This document shows positions 31,448 to 31,927 of a stretch of DNA of 31,927 nt, one piece after another (position 1 is the first letter of the stretch; the number at the start of each line of letters is the position of its first letter). The position numbers and the translations under genes are program-made. The DNA is taken from the NCBI GenBank assembly GCA_004802705.1, contig SGPL01000385.1:1-31927 (forward strand), in the 5' to 3' direction. Origin of the DNA: Bondarzewia mesenterica. Taxonomy: Eukaryota; Basidiomycota; Agaricomycetes; Russulales; Bondarzewiaceae. The notes under the pieces are model-generated. The model worked only from the letters and a program-made list of their open reading frames with translations. It was not told where the DNA came from and did no database searches.

Positions 31448-31676
31448 CCTGAAATTTTTTGTTGATTGGGGGCCTGGGGGAGAGGTATGGACAAGTGTTG
31501 AACGTTGAACGTTGATCAAAAGTTGTTGTGCTTGTAGACCGTTGTCAACGATGTGAAACACCGGCGCTTATTCTGAGTCCTAACCTGAGTTCAGGGTTTT
31601 CTGTTTGGCGCCCACATCCTAAGGCTCGTCACTTTCGATAATTCACCTCCATACTCACAACGTACATATCAAGCTC
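31448..31676. promoter_or_regulatory. Bidirectional promoter of the MDP-1 and THG1 genes
   Basis: Only 229 bp separate the two divergent start codons, so both promoters must share this DNA. A direct repeat TTGAACGTTGA occurs at about 31498-31515. No clear TATA box was seen on either side. Confidence 0.6.
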
Positions 31677-31927
31677 ATGGCAGGATCCCGCTTTGAATAC
31701 GTGAAAGGTTATGAGCTGCCGGACCCACTGCTCCCGGGCACATTCATGCTCCTGCGCATCGACGGGCACGCCTTCCACAGGTCCGTCCCCTCTCCTCCCT
31801 GTTAGTCGTCAATGCGGGACAGCGCGCATCCGACAGATTCTCCGACACGCACAAGTTTGCGAAGCCGAATGACGAGCGTGCACTTCAGCTCATGGACCAC
31901 GCCGCACGGGATGTGATGGAGGAGTAC
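31677..31927 (+). CDS. THG1: tRNA-His guanylyltransferase (5' part, cut by the window end)
   Basis: Adds G at position -1 of tRNA-His, required for its charging. Exon 31677-31780 joins exon 31837 to the window end across a 56-nt GT..AG intron. The visible 64 residues begin MAGSRFEYVKGYELPDPLLP and continue with the metal-binding motif RIDGHAFHRFSD, whose D29 and G30 stand at the same numbers as in the yeast and human enzymes. KFAKPNDERALQLMDHAA follows. The rest of the catalytic domain, including the second metal-binding Asp, lies beyond the window. The gene is essential in yeast. Confidence 0.93.

Noticed and set aside
31262..31561. MDP-1 with a mutated catalytic motif (FDLEYV in place of FDLDYT).
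   Set aside because: The change appears only if intron 1 is read through. Splicing 31407 to 31339 gives the normal DLDYTLW motif in correct phase.

Overview
The window is nuclear DNA from a filamentous fungus, most likely an Agaricomycete (Basidiomycota). The genes carry many short introns of about 45-90 nt with GT..AG ends, several exons are only 10-27 nt long, neighbouring genes lie on alternating strands, and the gene set is typical of mushroom-forming fungi: a membrane-anchored P450, a long-tailed arrestin, a formamidase and a secreted GH3 glucosidase. The species cannot be told from the sequence. No virus, transposon, CRISPR array, rRNA or tRNA gene was recognised.

Layout from left to right. 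1-253 (+): 3' end of an unrecognised gene. 1982-4144 (-): FAD-dependent aromatic-ring hydroxylase-type monooxygenase. 6536-8755 (-): TPR protein with an unrecognised N-terminal region. 11809-14015 (+): cytochrome P450, 516 aa, 11 exons. 15495-19328 (-): arrestin-domain protein with a disordered tail of about 890 residues. 20149-22653 (+): formamidase, 20 exons, 410 aa. 23180-26643 (+): secreted GH3 beta-glucosidase, 939 aa, 12 exons. 27525-29308 (-): protein with three CCCH zinc fingers, 514 aa. 30288-31447 (-): magnesium-dependent phosphatase-1 family protein, 193 aa. 31677 to the window end (+): 5' part of tRNA-His guanylyltransferase THG1. Exon models were built by hand from open frames, splice signals and phase. 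For every complete gene the summed exons give a whole number of codons ending in a stop.

Three genes (monooxygenase, TPR protein, arrestin) close their frame only if one base is removed from an A/T homopolymer (4, 8 and 6 bases). All three have the same sign and there is also an N at base 94, so consensus error is the simplest explanation; real decay cannot be excluded from one sequence.

The genes do not form an obvious pathway cluster. Formamidase would release ammonia and formate, and a dense group of GATA-factor motifs lies just upstream of it, which suggests nitrogen control. The GH3 enzyme releases glucose outside the cell. The P450 and the FAD monooxygenase are both oxidative enzymes of unknown substrate, but about 7.7 kb and another gene separate them. 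MDP-1 and THG1 share a 229-bp divergent promoter. Long stretches (254-1981, 4145-6535, 8756-11808, 14016-15494) hold no gene I can support. I found no convincing new multi-gene system; the most useful observations are the frame breaks, the extreme exon structures, the GATA cluster, and the unusual protein architectures of the GH3 enzyme, the arrestin and the TPR protein.
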